Shown one piece after another: positions 1 to 7,747 of a stretch of 37,281 nt of DNA. This DNA comes from Bradyrhizobium sp. GTDB lineage: Bacteria > Pseudomonadota > Alphaproteobacteria > Rhizobiales > Xanthobacteraceae. The position numbers and the translations under genes are program-made. Position 1 is the stretch's first letter; each line of letters starts with the position of its first letter. The stretch is taken from contig NZ_JAURXB010000016.1 of the NCBI RefSeq assembly GCF_030654605.1, positions 1 to 37,281 of the forward strand. The letters run 5' to 3'. The notes under the pieces are model-generated. The model was not told the origin of the DNA. It did no database searches and saw nothing but the letters and a program-made list of their open reading frames with translations.

Positions 1-140
1 CATGCTTCGAGACGCTCGCGTCGCTCGCTCCTCAGCATGAGGTTGTGGCGTTTCAACAAGGTAAACCTCATCCTGAGGAGCGGCGTCTTCGCCGCGTCTC
101 GAAGGATGGCAGCAACACGGACTTATGATTCCAGGTACTA
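1..140 (-). repeat. Long palindromic intergenic repeat, copy 1 (cut by window start)
   Basis: This copy is the reverse complement of 22327-22466 with one mismatch seen over 140 bases (A at 22371 of copy 2 against C here, counted in copy 2 orientation). It is itself an imperfect dyad: arms reading CTTCGAGACGC and CCTCAGGATGAGG pair with matching arms across a central spacer, so a long hairpin can form. Its inner end is sharp: similarity stops at the TAG that serves as stop codon of the peroxiredoxin-like gene. The outer end lies beyond the window. It carries no coding sequence and resembles the abundant intergenic palindromes of Bradyrhizobium and Rhodopseudomonas. Confidence 0.9.
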
Positions 141-854
141 GTTCTCTTCACTGGCACGCTTCAGCGCGGCGATCAGGTCGTCGATTTCCATGCGCTTGCG
201 GAAGTCGGGATCGACGAACCGCGCCTTCACCAGCCCGTCGCGGCCGACCACGAAGGTCGCGGGTATCGGCAGCACCCAGCCGTCATTGCCGTGAAAATGT
301 TTCATGTCCTGATACGACAACAGCCGCTCGATTTCGGTGCCGAGCCATATCGCGAGGTTCAGCGACAGTGCATAGCCGTTGTCGAGATCGGTCAGCACCG
401 GGAACGGTGCATCGGCCTCGGATTTGAATTTTTCCGCGAATTGCTGCACCTCGGGCATGATGGCGACCACGTCGCCGCCCAGCGCCCTGATCCGGTCCAG
501 CGCCTGGATCACGGCCCTGACGTTCAGCCGGCAATAGGGACACCAGTGACCGCGATAGAACATCACGGCGACCGGCCCCTTTTCGAGCAGCGACGCCAGG
601 CTGACCAGCCGGCCGGTCACGTCGGGCAGGATGAAGGGCGGCATCGGATCGCCAGGCCGCGGCGCGTTTTCGCCGCCGCCGTTTTCGTGGATCCGCGCCA
701 CCAGCCGATCGACCGCCTCGCCATAGGCCGGAAAGAACTCACGCCCCGCCGCGGCATAGGCTTCGAGCTGCTCGTTCAACGTTCCTTCCATATCGCGGCA
801 GGCCTGGAAGGCCTGCTTGAGACGCTCGGCATTGTCTGGCGATAGCGAGCTCAT
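138..854 (-). CDS. Peroxiredoxin-like thioredoxin-fold protein (AhpC/TSA family)
   Basis: A 238-residue protein with a helical N-terminal extension (about 1-60) followed by an AhpC/TSA thioredoxin fold. The active site reads YRGHWCPYCRLN, with Cys105 and Cys108 forming a CxxC pair, which fits a thiol peroxidase or disulfide reductase acting on peroxides. No signal peptide is seen, so it is probably cytoplasmic. The start is the ATG at 852-854. The stop codon TAG (138-140) coincides with the inner end of the palindromic repeat, so insertion of the repeat may have fixed the present C-terminus. The family assignment is firm; the physiological electron donor and substrate are not visible. Confidence 0.85.
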   Translation of the reverse strand: MSSLSPDNAERLKQAFQACRDMEGTLNEQLEAYAAAGREFFPAYGEAVDRLVARIHENGGGENAPRPGDPMPPFILPDVTGRLVSLASLLEKGPVAVMFYRGHWCPYCRLNVRAVIQALDRIRALGGDVVAIMPEVQQFAEKFKSEADAPFPVLTDLDNGYALSLNLAIWLGTEIERLLSYQDMKHFHGNDGWVLPIPATFVVGRDGLVKARFVDPDFRKRMEIDDLIAALKRASEEN

Positions 855-952
855 GTCCTGCTCCGGCGTCGGGTTTCCCGAACATTGCTTTCACTGGAGG
901 CCGCCCGCAAGGGGCGACCCCGTGGTTGCGAGGAAAATACGCGTATCTCGAC

Positions 953-1234
953 TCAGGGAAAATAGAAATTCCCGGTCGGATCGAGCGTGCCCGAGACCAT
1001 GTACATCTGTCCGCCGCTCATAAAGAAAACCGTATTGTTCGGCACTTTCTTGGCCCCCTTCATCATCGCGTCGTGATTCTTGGGTCCGGAAGCCACCGCC
1101 ATCTGCATCATTTTTCCACCCTTGAACATCATGGCCATCCCCGGGCTCATTTCGGTTGCGCCCTGCGCGAACGCCGACGTTGCCATTGCCGCGAGCGCAG
1201 CGGCCGCAATCAATGTCTTGGATAGGCTGGTCAT
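953..1234 (-). CDS. Small Met-rich secreted protein, function unknown
   Basis: A 93-residue protein starting at the ATG at 1232-1234, which follows a good ribosome binding site (GGAGGT about 8 nt upstream); the longer reading frame to 1288 lacks one. Residues 1-24 are a classical signal peptide ending at AFA/QG. The mature part is rich in methionine (clusters MSPGMAMM, GKMMQM, DAMMKG) and ends with a GGQMYMVSGTLDP stretch. The Met clusters suggest a periplasmic copper or other soft-metal ligand, or a Met residue pool for oxidant scavenging; this is inference. It is divergent from the DUF302 gene and shares a 244-bp intergenic space containing CGATAGC repeats. Confidence 0.75.
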   Translation of the reverse strand: MTSLSKTLIAAAALAAMATSAFAQGATEMSPGMAMMFKGGKMMQMAVASGPKNHDAMMKGAKKVPNNTVFFMSGGQMYMVSGTLDPTGNFYFP

Positions 1235-1335
1235 TGGAAGTACCTCCGGATTGAGCGTGGACGCCCGCCAATCGGGCGCTTGGCCCATCAGAGTGGAAAT
1301 CGTCGGGGCTTAGAAATGCCCATGCACAATCGGTT

Positions 1336-1381
1336 CGATAGCTGCTGAGCATCGCGGGCCGGCGATAGCGCGCGGCTATCG
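1336..1381. promoter_or_regulatory. CGATAGC triple element with hairpin dyad between divergent genes
   Basis: CGATAGC occurs at 1336-1342 and 1363-1369, and its reverse complement GCTATCG at 1375-1381. The last two form a perfect 7-bp dyad with a 5-base spacer. The element lies between the Met-rich protein gene (start 1234) and the DUF302 gene (start 1479). A similar dyad (CATAGC, 5-base spacer, GCTATG) lies at 3401-3417 before the cupin gene. It is probably an operator for a dimeric regulator; the regulator is unknown. Confidence 0.45.
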
Positions 1382-1478
1382 ACTTCAGAGCAAGACCGTA
1401 TTTCAGCCGGAGACGGGAAGCGTCGATGATGTTCCGAAGCCCGGCTCCCGGCAAGCATCGACAGACAGGAGACATCCC

Positions 1479-1958
1479 ATGAAGACCCGCATCTCGAATT
1501 TCGCTACAATGCTGGCGCTGACACTGCTGCTGATTTCGGCCGCTTCCACCGCGAGGGCCGACAGCGACGACGGCATCGTCCGGGTCAAGAGCGCGGTGCC
1601 GATGTCCGAGGCGATTACCCGGATCAAGGCCGACATCGCCGGCAAGGGCATCAGGTTCTTCTCGGAGATCGATCAGTCGAAGCTGGCGGCCGATGCCGGG
1701 ATCAAGCTGAGGCCTTCAACGCTGCTGGTATTCGGCAATCCGCCGCTCGGAACCCAGTTCATTACTTCGAATCCGAACGCCGGGCTCGATTGGCCGGTCC
1801 GCCTGCTACTGACTCAGGACGACAATGGCGACGTCTGGGCGGTCTGGACCGACTTCGAATGGATCGCCAGGCGCCACAACATCAAGGACCGCGTCGCGCA
1901 GTTCAAGATGGCGACCTCGGTGGTGGGCTCGATTACATCGACCATCACCACCAGGTAA
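1479..1958 (+). CDS. Secreted DUF302 domain protein
   Basis: A 159-residue protein with a signal peptide (about 1-27, ending ARA/DS) and a single DUF302 domain. Family hallmarks visible are the segment around residues 42-70 (SEAITRIKADIAGKGIRFF followed by EIDQS), the LLVFGNPPLGT strand-turn, and the later GLDWPVRLLL and DVWAVWTDF stretches. DUF302 proteins are small alpha/beta domains of unknown biochemical role, often next to redox or metal genes. The ATG at 1479 follows AGGAG at about 10 nt. It heads a plus-strand run with the flavoprotein, cupin and MFS genes downstream, and the dyad at 1363-1381 lies about 105 nt upstream. Export to the periplasm is inferred from the signal peptide. Confidence 0.85.
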   Translation: MKTRISNFATMLALTLLLISAASTARADSDDGIVRVKSAVPMSEAITRIKADIAGKGIRFFSEIDQSKLAADAGIKLRPSTLLVFGNPPLGTQFITSNPNAGLDWPVRLLLTQDDNGDVWAVWTDFEWIARRHNIKDRVAQFKMATSVVGSITSTITTR

Positions 1959-2037
1959 CGACTCGCGCGTTCCGCATGTAATGCTTCGGGCCGCGTCCAT
2001 GGCGCGGCCTGCCATCGTTCCGGACGGGGTGAATTCG

Positions 2038-3390
2038 ATGACACCAGAAACATTCGACGTGGTGATCCTCGGCGGCGGCAATGCGGGCATCGGCGTCACC
2101 GGACCGGTCCGGCGCGCCGGGATGTCGGTCGCGATGATCGAATCGCATGATCTCGGCGGCACCTGCCCGAACCGCGGCTGCACGCCGAAGAAGGTGCTGG
2201 TCGCCGCCGGGCACGCCCTGCACGAGATCGAACGCGCCGCGGTCCACCACATCGCGGTCGGCAAGCCCAGGCTCGACTGGGCCGCGTTGATCGATCGCGA
2301 GAAGGACATGATCAAGGACATTCCCGCCAACCTCGCGCGCTCGATGGCGCATCGCAATGTCGAGGTGATCAAGGGCCACGCCGTCTTCGCCGGCCCCAAC
2401 GCCATCCGCGTCGGCGATCGCCGGCTCGAGGCCAAACATATCGTGATCGCGACGGGATCGAAGCCGCGCCCGCTGCCGATTCCGGGCGCAGGGCACATGA
2501 TCACCTCGGACGCCATGCTGAGCGAACGCGAGTTGCCTGAAACGGTAATTTTCGTCGGGGGTGGCGTCATATCCCTCGAATTCGGCCACGTTTATGCGCG
2601 GGCCGGCGCTGACGTGACGATCCTGGAAGCGCTGCCGCAGCTATTGCCCGCGATGGATGCCGACGCGGTGGCGCAGATCCGGACCGAGAGCGCGCGCATC
2701 GGAATTCGCATCAAGACCGGCGTCGGCGTGAAACGGATCGAGCCGGCGAATGGCCGGCTCCGGGTGATCTTCACGCACGACGGAGAGGAATGTGCAGCCG
2801 AGGCCGATCGCGTCGTCAACGGTGCCGGCCGCATCGCCAACGTCGATACGCTGGATCTCGTGGCGGGCCAGGTCGAACACGGCAACGGACGCATCGCGGT
2901 GGACCGCCATTTGCGCTCGACATCCAACCCTCTGGTTTATGTCTGTGGCGATGCCGTGCCGATTTCCCCGCAGCTGTCGCCGATCGCGACCTACGAGGGC
3001 GACATTGTCGGCCGCAACATCGTCGAGGGGCCGAAGTACAGTCCCGACTACGGCAGCATGGCAACCTCGGTCTACACCGTCCCGGCGCTCGCCGCAGTCG
3101 GCCACACCGAAGCCGCCGCGAGGCAAAAAGGCCTGGCGATCAAGGTCCACAGCAACGACATGCACGACTGGTTTTCCGCCCGCATTTATGCGGAGACCGT
3201 CGCCTGGTCCAAGATCATCGTCGACGAGGCCACCGACCATATCCTCGGCGCGCATTTCGTCGGGCATGCCGGCCAGGAGTTGGTCAACCTGTTCGGGCTG
3301 GCGATGCGCTTTGGCATTACCGCCAGCCAGATCAAGGACAACGTCTACGCCTATCCGACATTTTCCTCCGACATCAAGCATATGCTCTGA
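2038..3390 (+). CDS. FAD-dependent pyridine nucleotide-disulfide oxidoreductase (mercuric/glutathione reductase-like)
   Basis: A 450-residue cytoplasmic flavoprotein of the class I disulfide oxidoreductase family. Visible are the FAD-binding GGGNAG motif (residues 12-17), the redox pair Cys43 and Cys48 in GTCPNRGC, the second dinucleotide motif GGGVIS (174-179) with Glu197 at the end of the next strand (suggesting NADH rather than NADPH), and the GDA FAD motif near residue 315. The C-terminal dimerisation domain is present, but the usual HPTxxE catalytic pair reads Tyr439-Pro-Thr-Phe-Ser-Ser444, so the His and Glu are absent. The start was set at the ATG at 2038, just before the Rossmann fold. 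The electron acceptor is unknown; mercury or glutathione cannot be inferred. Confidence 0.85.
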   Translation: MTPETFDVVILGGGNAGIGVTGPVRRAGMSVAMIESHDLGGTCPNRGCTPKKVLVAAGHALHEIERAAVHHIAVGKPRLDWAALIDREKDMIKDIPANLARSMAHRNVEVIKGHAVFAGPNAIRVGDRRLEAKHIVIATGSKPRPLPIPGAGHMITSDAMLSERELPETVIFVGGGVISLEFGHVYARAGADVTILEALPQLLPAMDADAVAQIRTESARIGIRIKTGVGVKRIEPANGRLRVIFTHDGEECAAEADRVVNGAGRIANVDTLDLVAGQVEHGNGRIAVDRHLRSTSNPLVYVCGDAVPISPQLSPIATYEGDIVGRNIVEGPKYSPDYGSMATSVYTVPALAAVGHTEAAARQKGLAIKVHSNDMHDWFSARIYAETVAWSKIIVDEATDHILGAHFVGHAGQELVNLFGLAMRFGITASQIKDNVYAYPTFSSDIKHML

Positions 3391-3400
3391 GGCTCTCGCG

Positions 3401-3417
3401 CATAGCGCGGTGCTATG
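3401..3417. promoter_or_regulatory. CATAGC-N5-GCTATG dyad upstream of cupin gene
   Basis: A perfect 6-bp dyad with a 5-base GC-rich spacer, 11 bases after the reductase stop and about 113 nt before the cupin start. The core ATAGC-GCG-N2-GCTAT is the same as in the dyad at 1363-1381 upstream of the DUF302 gene. No T-run follows it, which argues against a simple intrinsic terminator. It is a candidate shared operator. Confidence 0.4.
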
Positions 3418-3521
3418 GATTCAACAGCCAACCGGCATTTCCTTCAACCGATGATTTCACCGATGGTTCGTGCACAGCCGGCCAGTCATCAGGGGCCGCG
3501 GCACAACAGAGGAGAGACCAG

Positions 3522-4013
3522 ATGTTCACACCATCAGCCAAATCGCGCACGCTCTGGCAAGGCCTGGCACTGGCCTGCATGATCGCCGGATCGACCGCCA
3601 CCGCGTCGTCTGCGCTTGCCGGCGAATGCCCGGCCGACAAGATGAAGGCCAACGTTCGCGAAAAGGTCGACTTCAAACCGGTCGGCGTCACCGACGTCAC
3701 GCTGGGTTCGATCGATCTCGAGAAGCAGCCCGCACAGATCAAGGGCCGCGAGCTGCGGTTTCGCAAACTGACCGTCGCACCCGGCGGCATCGTGCCGTGG
3801 CACAGCCATGACGATCGGCCCGCGCTGATCTTCGTGCAGCAGGGCGAGATCATCGAATATGCCAGCAACTGCGCCGAGCCGATCCTGCACAAGGCCGGCG
3901 AGATCAGGCCGGAAGTATCAGGCACCTCGCACTGGTGGAAGAACCTCGGCACCGAGACCGTGATTCTCTATGTCGGGGACATCCGCAAGGATCCCGGCGA
4001 CCATCACATGTAG
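3522..4013 (+). CDS. Secreted single-domain cupin protein
   Basis: A 163-residue protein starting at the ATG at 3522 with GGAGAG 5 nt upstream. Residues 1-34 form a signal peptide (cleavage near ALA/GE). The mature part is one cupin barrel: motif 1 includes His94 and His96 (WHSHDD) and a later Glu in GEIIEY, and motif 2 has His137 (GTSHWWKN). These residues can form the usual metal site, so a divalent metal is likely bound. The C-terminus DHHM adds two more histidines. Its substrate is unknown. It follows the flavoprotein gene by 131 bp and precedes an MFS exporter gene, which suggests joint function in the cell envelope; this is inferred from position. Confidence 0.8.
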   Translation: MFTPSAKSRTLWQGLALACMIAGSTATASSALAGECPADKMKANVREKVDFKPVGVTDVTLGSIDLEKQPAQIKGRELRFRKLTVAPGGIVPWHSHDDRPALIFVQQGEIIEYASNCAEPILHKAGEIRPEVSGTSHWWKNLGTETVILYVGDIRKDPGDHHM

Positions 4014-4073
4014 CCACCGCCACGTAACGAGCGCCCCCGCCTCGTTGCCGGATGTGACGTCCTGGAGTCCCAC

Positions 4074-5345
4074 GTGTTGCCCCGCACGGCCAGGCGTCAC
4101 ATCCCCTTGTTTCCGGAGCACAGCGCCGTGACGGACATCCCTGCTGCCACGCAATCCAACGGCATGGACATGCACGGCCATTCGCCGGGCATGGCGCTGC
4201 GATCCCTGGTCATCGGCCTCACTGCATTCCTGACCGTGGTCGATCTGTTCGCGACGCAGGCGATCCTTCCCTCGCTGACCAGGCATTACAATGTTACCCC
4301 GGCGGCGATGGGCTTTGCCGTCAACGCCAGCACCATGGGAATGGCGATATCAGGCCTTGTGATCGGCCTGCTCAGCCAGCACATCGACCGGAGGCTCGGC
4401 ATCCTCCTCAGTCTTGCATTTCTCGCGGTCCCCACCACGCTGCTGGCCATCGCACCGGATCTCACCATCTTCACCATCCTGCGGGTGACGCAGGGACTGT
4501 GCATGGCGTCGGCGTTCGCGCTGACGCTGGCCTATCTCGGCGAGCAATGCAGCGCGATGGATGCCGGCGGCGCATTCGCCGCCTATATCACCGGCAATGT
4601 CGCCAGCAACCTGATCGGCCGGCTGGTTTCGGCCGGTGTCGTCGACACGTTCGGGCTGGCGTCGAACTTCTACTTCTTTGCGGCCCTCAACCTGGCCGGC
4701 GCGGTCCTGGTGTATTTCACCATCCAGCGGGTGCAACCGATGCATGCGATGCCGATGGCAGGGTCGTCCTTCGCGGCCATGCTCGCGCACTGGCGCAGCC
4801 CGGCGCTGCGCGCGGCCTTCGGCATCGGCTTCTGCATCCTGTTCGCCTTCATCGGCACCTTCACCTACGTCAATTTCGTGCTGGTGCGGCCGCCGCTGTC
4901 GCTGGGGCGGATGGAACTGGGACTCATCTATTTCGTCTTCCTGCCCTCCATCGTCACGACGCTGATGGCGGGGACCGCGGTCAACCGCTTCGGCACACGG
5001 CCGGCGATCTGGGGAGCCCTGGCCATAGCTGCTTTAGGTCTGCCGCTACTGCTGTCATCACATCTCGCCGCCGTCGTCGCCGGGATGGTTCTGCTCGGCG
5101 TCGGAACGTTCTTCGCGCAGGCCGCCGCGACCGGCTTTGTCGGACGGGCCGCCCTCGATAATCGCGGCGTCGCCAGCGGGACCTATCTCGCCTGCTATTT
5201 CCTCGGCGGTCTCGCCGGCAGCGCGGTTCTCGGCCAGTTATTCGACCGCTTCGGATGGACCGCCTGCGTCGCCGGTGTCGGCGCGGCCCTGCTCACCGCC
5301 GGCCTGCTAACGACGCGGCTCAGGCTTCCGCCGGAATCCAGCTGA
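4074..5345 (+). CDS. MFS transporter (12-TM, YnfM-like)
   Basis: A 423-residue major facilitator superfamily protein with about twelve hydrophobic segments. Each half of the protein has the usual six-helix pattern, and the loop after helix 2 (LLSQHIDRRLGILLS) is a variant of the MFS motif A. The N-terminus is hydrophilic with a short Met/His patch (MDMHGHSPGM). The start chosen is the GTG at 4074, preceded by GGAG at 6 nt; an internal ATG at about 4164 would remove the first 30 residues and keep all helices. It is the last gene of the plus-strand run. Proton-driven efflux of a small molecule is the family role; the substrate is not predictable from sequence. Confidence 0.85.
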   Translation: MLPRTARRHIPLFPEHSAVTDIPAATQSNGMDMHGHSPGMALRSLVIGLTAFLTVVDLFATQAILPSLTRHYNVTPAAMGFAVNASTMGMAISGLVIGLLSQHIDRRLGILLSLAFLAVPTTLLAIAPDLTIFTILRVTQGLCMASAFALTLAYLGEQCSAMDAGGAFAAYITGNVASNLIGRLVSAGVVDTFGLASNFYFFAALNLAGAVLVYFTIQRVQPMHAMPMAGSSFAAMLAHWRSPALRAAFGIGFCILFAFIGTFTYVNFVLVRPPLSLGRMELGLIYFVFLPSIVTTLMAGTAVNRFGTRPAIWGALAIAALGLPLLLSSHLAAVVAGMVLLGVGTFFAQAAATGFVGRAALDNRGVASGTYLACYFLGGLAGSAVLGQLFDRFGWTACVAGVGAALLTAGLLTTRLRLPPESS

Positions 5346-5385
5346 AGCCGCCGCCCGCTCGATCCGGGAACCGCAGTTCGCTCCA

Positions 5386-6351
5386 CTATTCCCGGATGAT
5401 GACCAGCCGGCCGTCTTCCAGGCCCGCAATCAGACCCGGATGTCGCCCAATGCCGGTCGATCCGATATTCGTTGCGATGCGTGCCGGCAGCGGAATCCGG
5501 GCGATATCGCGAACCTTCGGTACGAAGGCGATGAGGCGAAGCGAGCGCCGATCGAGACTTGGCACCGCCAGATCGGGATGGCCGTCGGCGTCGAAATCCG
5601 CCGTCCAGCTCATGCCAAGCGCTTTCGACCCGATGAAGTGATTGGAAGCATCGGGAACCTCGGCGACCTTTCTCAATTGCCGGTCCTGCCAGGACCACAG
5701 CTGCAGCAGACCGACGACGTGGGGCTGGCGCACGAAGGCAATATCGGTGGTGCCGTCGCCATCGAAATCGGCGATGCCGGCCGGATTGAGCCATGCATGC
5801 GCGTGACCGATCGGCGGCGTCTCCGCAATGATCTTCATGGAGCCGGCATCGATGATCGCCAGCGCCGAACCGCGCTGAAGATACGACTTCACCACCACGA
5901 TTCGATCGACACCATCCAGGCTGGCGATGCGTGGCAACAGGTCCTCGAACACCGCGTTGGCGCCGGCAGTCACGACGCCGATCCTTCCATCGCGTCGCTC
6001 GATGACCAGGCTCCCGGCTTCGATGGCATCGCCGAGAACGCCATGGCGGTAACGATCGGTCGGATCGGCGAGCCAGGCGCGGGCGATGGCGCCGTCGCTG
6101 CTTGCGACCCGTCCATCCGAAAGACCGCCCGAAGGTACGGCGGCAAAGCCGGGCGCTTGCGCTGTTGACAGCGTGCCGGTCGCGGGGGCAATCCGGTACC
6201 AGTTCGGCCCGATTGCGATGCGCGTGTCCGTGCCCCGGACTTCGATCGATGTCACAGGGCCTGGCGTCGACACCGTCTCGGCACGCCATTCCGCGCGGGC
6301 CGGCCCAGCAAGAATCAACCACGAAAGGAGCGATACCCGGAGCAAAATCAT
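5386..6351 (-). CDS. Secreted FG-GAP/VCBS repeat protein
   Basis: A 321-residue protein with an N-terminal signal peptide (MILLRVSLLSWLILAGPARA/EW). It contains at least two clear FG-GAP/VCBS calcium-binding repeats, ADFDGDGTTDIAF and ADFDADGHPDLAV, within what is probably a beta-propeller of four to seven blades. Such proteins fold in the periplasm or outside the cell and bind Ca2+ through the DxDxDG loops; no enzymatic motif is seen. The start is uncertain: the ATG at 6351 is preferred, though a TTG at 6363 with GAGGGTG upstream is possible. It is convergent with the MFS gene, 40 bp away, and downstream of the second cupin on the same strand. Confidence 0.75.
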   Translation of the reverse strand: MILLRVSLLSWLILAGPARAEWRAETVSTPGPVTSIEVRGTDTRIAIGPNWYRIAPATGTLSTAQAPGFAAVPSGGLSDGRVASSDGAIARAWLADPTDRYRHGVLGDAIEAGSLVIERRDGRIGVVTAGANAVFEDLLPRIASLDGVDRIVVVKSYLQRGSALAIIDAGSMKIIAETPPIGHAHAWLNPAGIADFDGDGTTDIAFVRQPHVVGLLQLWSWQDRQLRKVAEVPDASNHFIGSKALGMSWTADFDADGHPDLAVPSLDRRSLRLIAFVPKVRDIARIPLPARIATNIGSTGIGRHPGLIAGLEDGRLVIIRE

Positions 6352-6457
6352 CCCGCCCAACAATCACCCTCGGCCCCGATTGTCACTCTGTCAGGTGAAC
6401 ACATTTGCGTGGCGACAGAACCGCGCGGCGCAGGCCACGCGGCTTCTGCCATCAGGC

Positions 6458-6916
6458 TTATCTGGCAAGCAGGTAGTCGAACTTGCCGGGCTGGTAGATG
6501 AAGAACAGACAGTCGGTGCTCGAAATGCACTTCGTCACATGGTCTTCCTTTCCGCGCTGGAACCAGTAGGAACCGGTCGGCAGGGCGACTTCCTCCACAC
6601 CCGCCTGAGCGTTCACGCCAATCCCGGAGATAACAACCCCAAAGTATTCCGCTGTGTGGGTATGGAGCGGGCTGACATATCCGGCGGGCATGCGGATGAA
6701 CGTGCCGTGCTTGCCTTCGCCGAGATTGCCGTAGGCCGGGCCGGCATTGAGCTCGCCGGCGCCGGTCTTGATGCCCGTTCCGCCGAAGGCGATCTTCGCC
6801 GCGGGGGTGCTGACCGACGCGCCAGGCTTGGTGTCGGCGGCATTGCCTGTCACGGTGCAGGCCATCGCAAGCGCGAACAGGATAGTTGCGGAAGCAAGTT
6901 TGGAGCGGAGTTGCAT
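6458..6916 (-). CDS. Secreted cupin (DUF4437-like)
   Basis: A 152-residue protein with a signal peptide (about 1-27, cleavage near GNA/AD) and one cupin domain. Motif 1 is HTHTAEYFGVVISG, with His85, His87 and probably Glu90, and a further His126 lies in EDHVTKC; together these can bind a metal. Cys130 and Cys136 in the mature part could form a disulfide in the periplasm. The start at the ATG at 6916 was chosen because it begins the signal peptide, although its ribosome binding site is weak; the frame stays open to 7012. It is divergent from the CGNR regulator gene, so it is a candidate target of that regulator. Confidence 0.75.
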   Translation of the reverse strand: MQLRSKLASATILFALAMACTVTGNAADTKPGASVSTPAAKIAFGGTGIKTGAGELNAGPAYGNLGEGKHGTFIRMPAGYVSPLHTHTAEYFGVVISGIGVNAQAGVEEVALPTGSYWFQRGKEDHVTKCISSTDCLFFIYQPGKFDYLLAR

Positions 6917-7036
6917 GGGGTTGGTCCATTCGGTTCGCTGCCTCGGATACGCTAGCGGCGGACGGGCAGCATTCGTCCGGCGGAGGCGTGAGTTGATCGG
7001 TCGAAGGGTCATTTAGGTACCCGGGGCACCGAGCCT

Positions 7037-7109
7037 TGTAACCATCAAAATACTATTTTAGTGGTGACAGTTGCGGGGACACCCGTCAATGGCTATTTTA
7101 ATGGTTACA
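7037..7109. promoter_or_regulatory. Three 16-bp repeats and promoter of the CGNR regulator gene
   Basis: A 16-bp element occurs three times: TATTTTGATGGTTACA on the minus strand at 7037-7052, TATTTTAGTGGTGACA at 7054-7069 and TATTTTAATGGTTACA at 7094-7109. The first two form a back-to-back inverted pair one base apart, and the second and third are direct repeats 40 bp apart. The third overlaps a plausible -10 box (TATTTT, 7094-7099) that lies 17 bp from a TTGCGG -35 (7071-7076). This layout fits autoregulation by the neighbouring CGNR protein and control of the divergent cupin gene; the binding protein is inferred. Confidence 0.6.
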
Positions 7110-7120
7110 AAAACGTGACT

Positions 7121-7747
7121 ATGGCGGAAGGAATCCAGTTGTCGTTCGAGGCGCAGCGCGACGAGGAATTTCGAAACGGATTTCCGTTTTTTGGCGAGCG
7201 TCTGTGGATCGATCTTCTCAACACGACGCCCTTCGACGGCGAGCGCCGTCAGGACCTCGTTGAGACATCGGATGGCTTCGCCAAGTGGCTCGAAGCCGCG
7301 GGTATCCCTGCCCCCCCCTCGCACGGACTACCGACAGCCAGGGACGACGCCCGCAAGGTGCGCGAGAAGTTGCGGTCAACATTCGAGGATTTGAGGGCGG
7401 GGTCCGGGGTGCAGGCGCCGCTGCTGCAATGGGTCAATGCGAGGCTGCGCAATGTCAGGCTACGCCTTGCCCTGGAGCAGGACGGAGAAGGGGTTCGTCT
7501 GGTCGAGCGGCTCGACCTTGGCGCATCCGGACCATCAGGAGCTATCGCCAGGGATTTCGCCTGCTTCATATGCGACTATGAACCGGCGCGGCTCAAGCGT
7601 TGCGCAAATCCGGCCTGCACGATGGTTTTCTATGACACGGGAAAGAACAACACACGCCGCTGGTGCACCATGAGCATTTGCGGCAATCGCGACAAAGTTG
7701 CGCGCTACCGTGCGCGTAAATCCCATAGGACCCATGCAAAACGTTGA
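7121..7747 (+). CDS. CGNR zinc-finger transcriptional regulator (ABATE domain)
   Basis: A 208-residue protein with an N-terminal ABATE-type domain (about 20-145) and a C-terminal CGNR zinc finger. Cys161, Cys166, Cys182 and Cys187 can bind zinc, and the family signature CGNR is at 187-190, followed by a basic tail (RYRARKSHRTHAKR) suited to DNA binding. The family is annotated as putative stress-induced transcription regulators; ligands are mostly unknown. The start at the ATG at 7121 lies about 15 nt after the expected transcription start and lacks an obvious ribosome binding site; an upstream GTG at 7061 is less likely because it lies before the promoter. Regulation by the 16-bp repeats upstream is inferred. 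Confidence 0.8.
   Translation: MAEGIQLSFEAQRDEEFRNGFPFFGERLWIDLLNTTPFDGERRQDLVETSDGFAKWLEAAGIPAPPSHGLPTARDDARKVREKLRSTFEDLRAGSGVQAPLLQWVNARLRNVRLRLALEQDGEGVRLVERLDLGASGPSGAIARDFACFICDYEPARLKRCANPACTMVFYDTGKNNTRRWCTMSICGNRDKVARYRARKSHRTHAKR

Noticed and set aside
2038..3390. Calling the flavoprotein mercuric reductase (MerA)
   Set aside because: No N-terminal metal-binding domain, no C-terminal vicinal cysteines, and no mer genes nearby.
6992..7006. FixK-like TTGATCGGTCGAAG near the cupin gene
   Set aside because: The second half-site is GAAG rather than [T/G]CAA and it lies at a different distance from any start.
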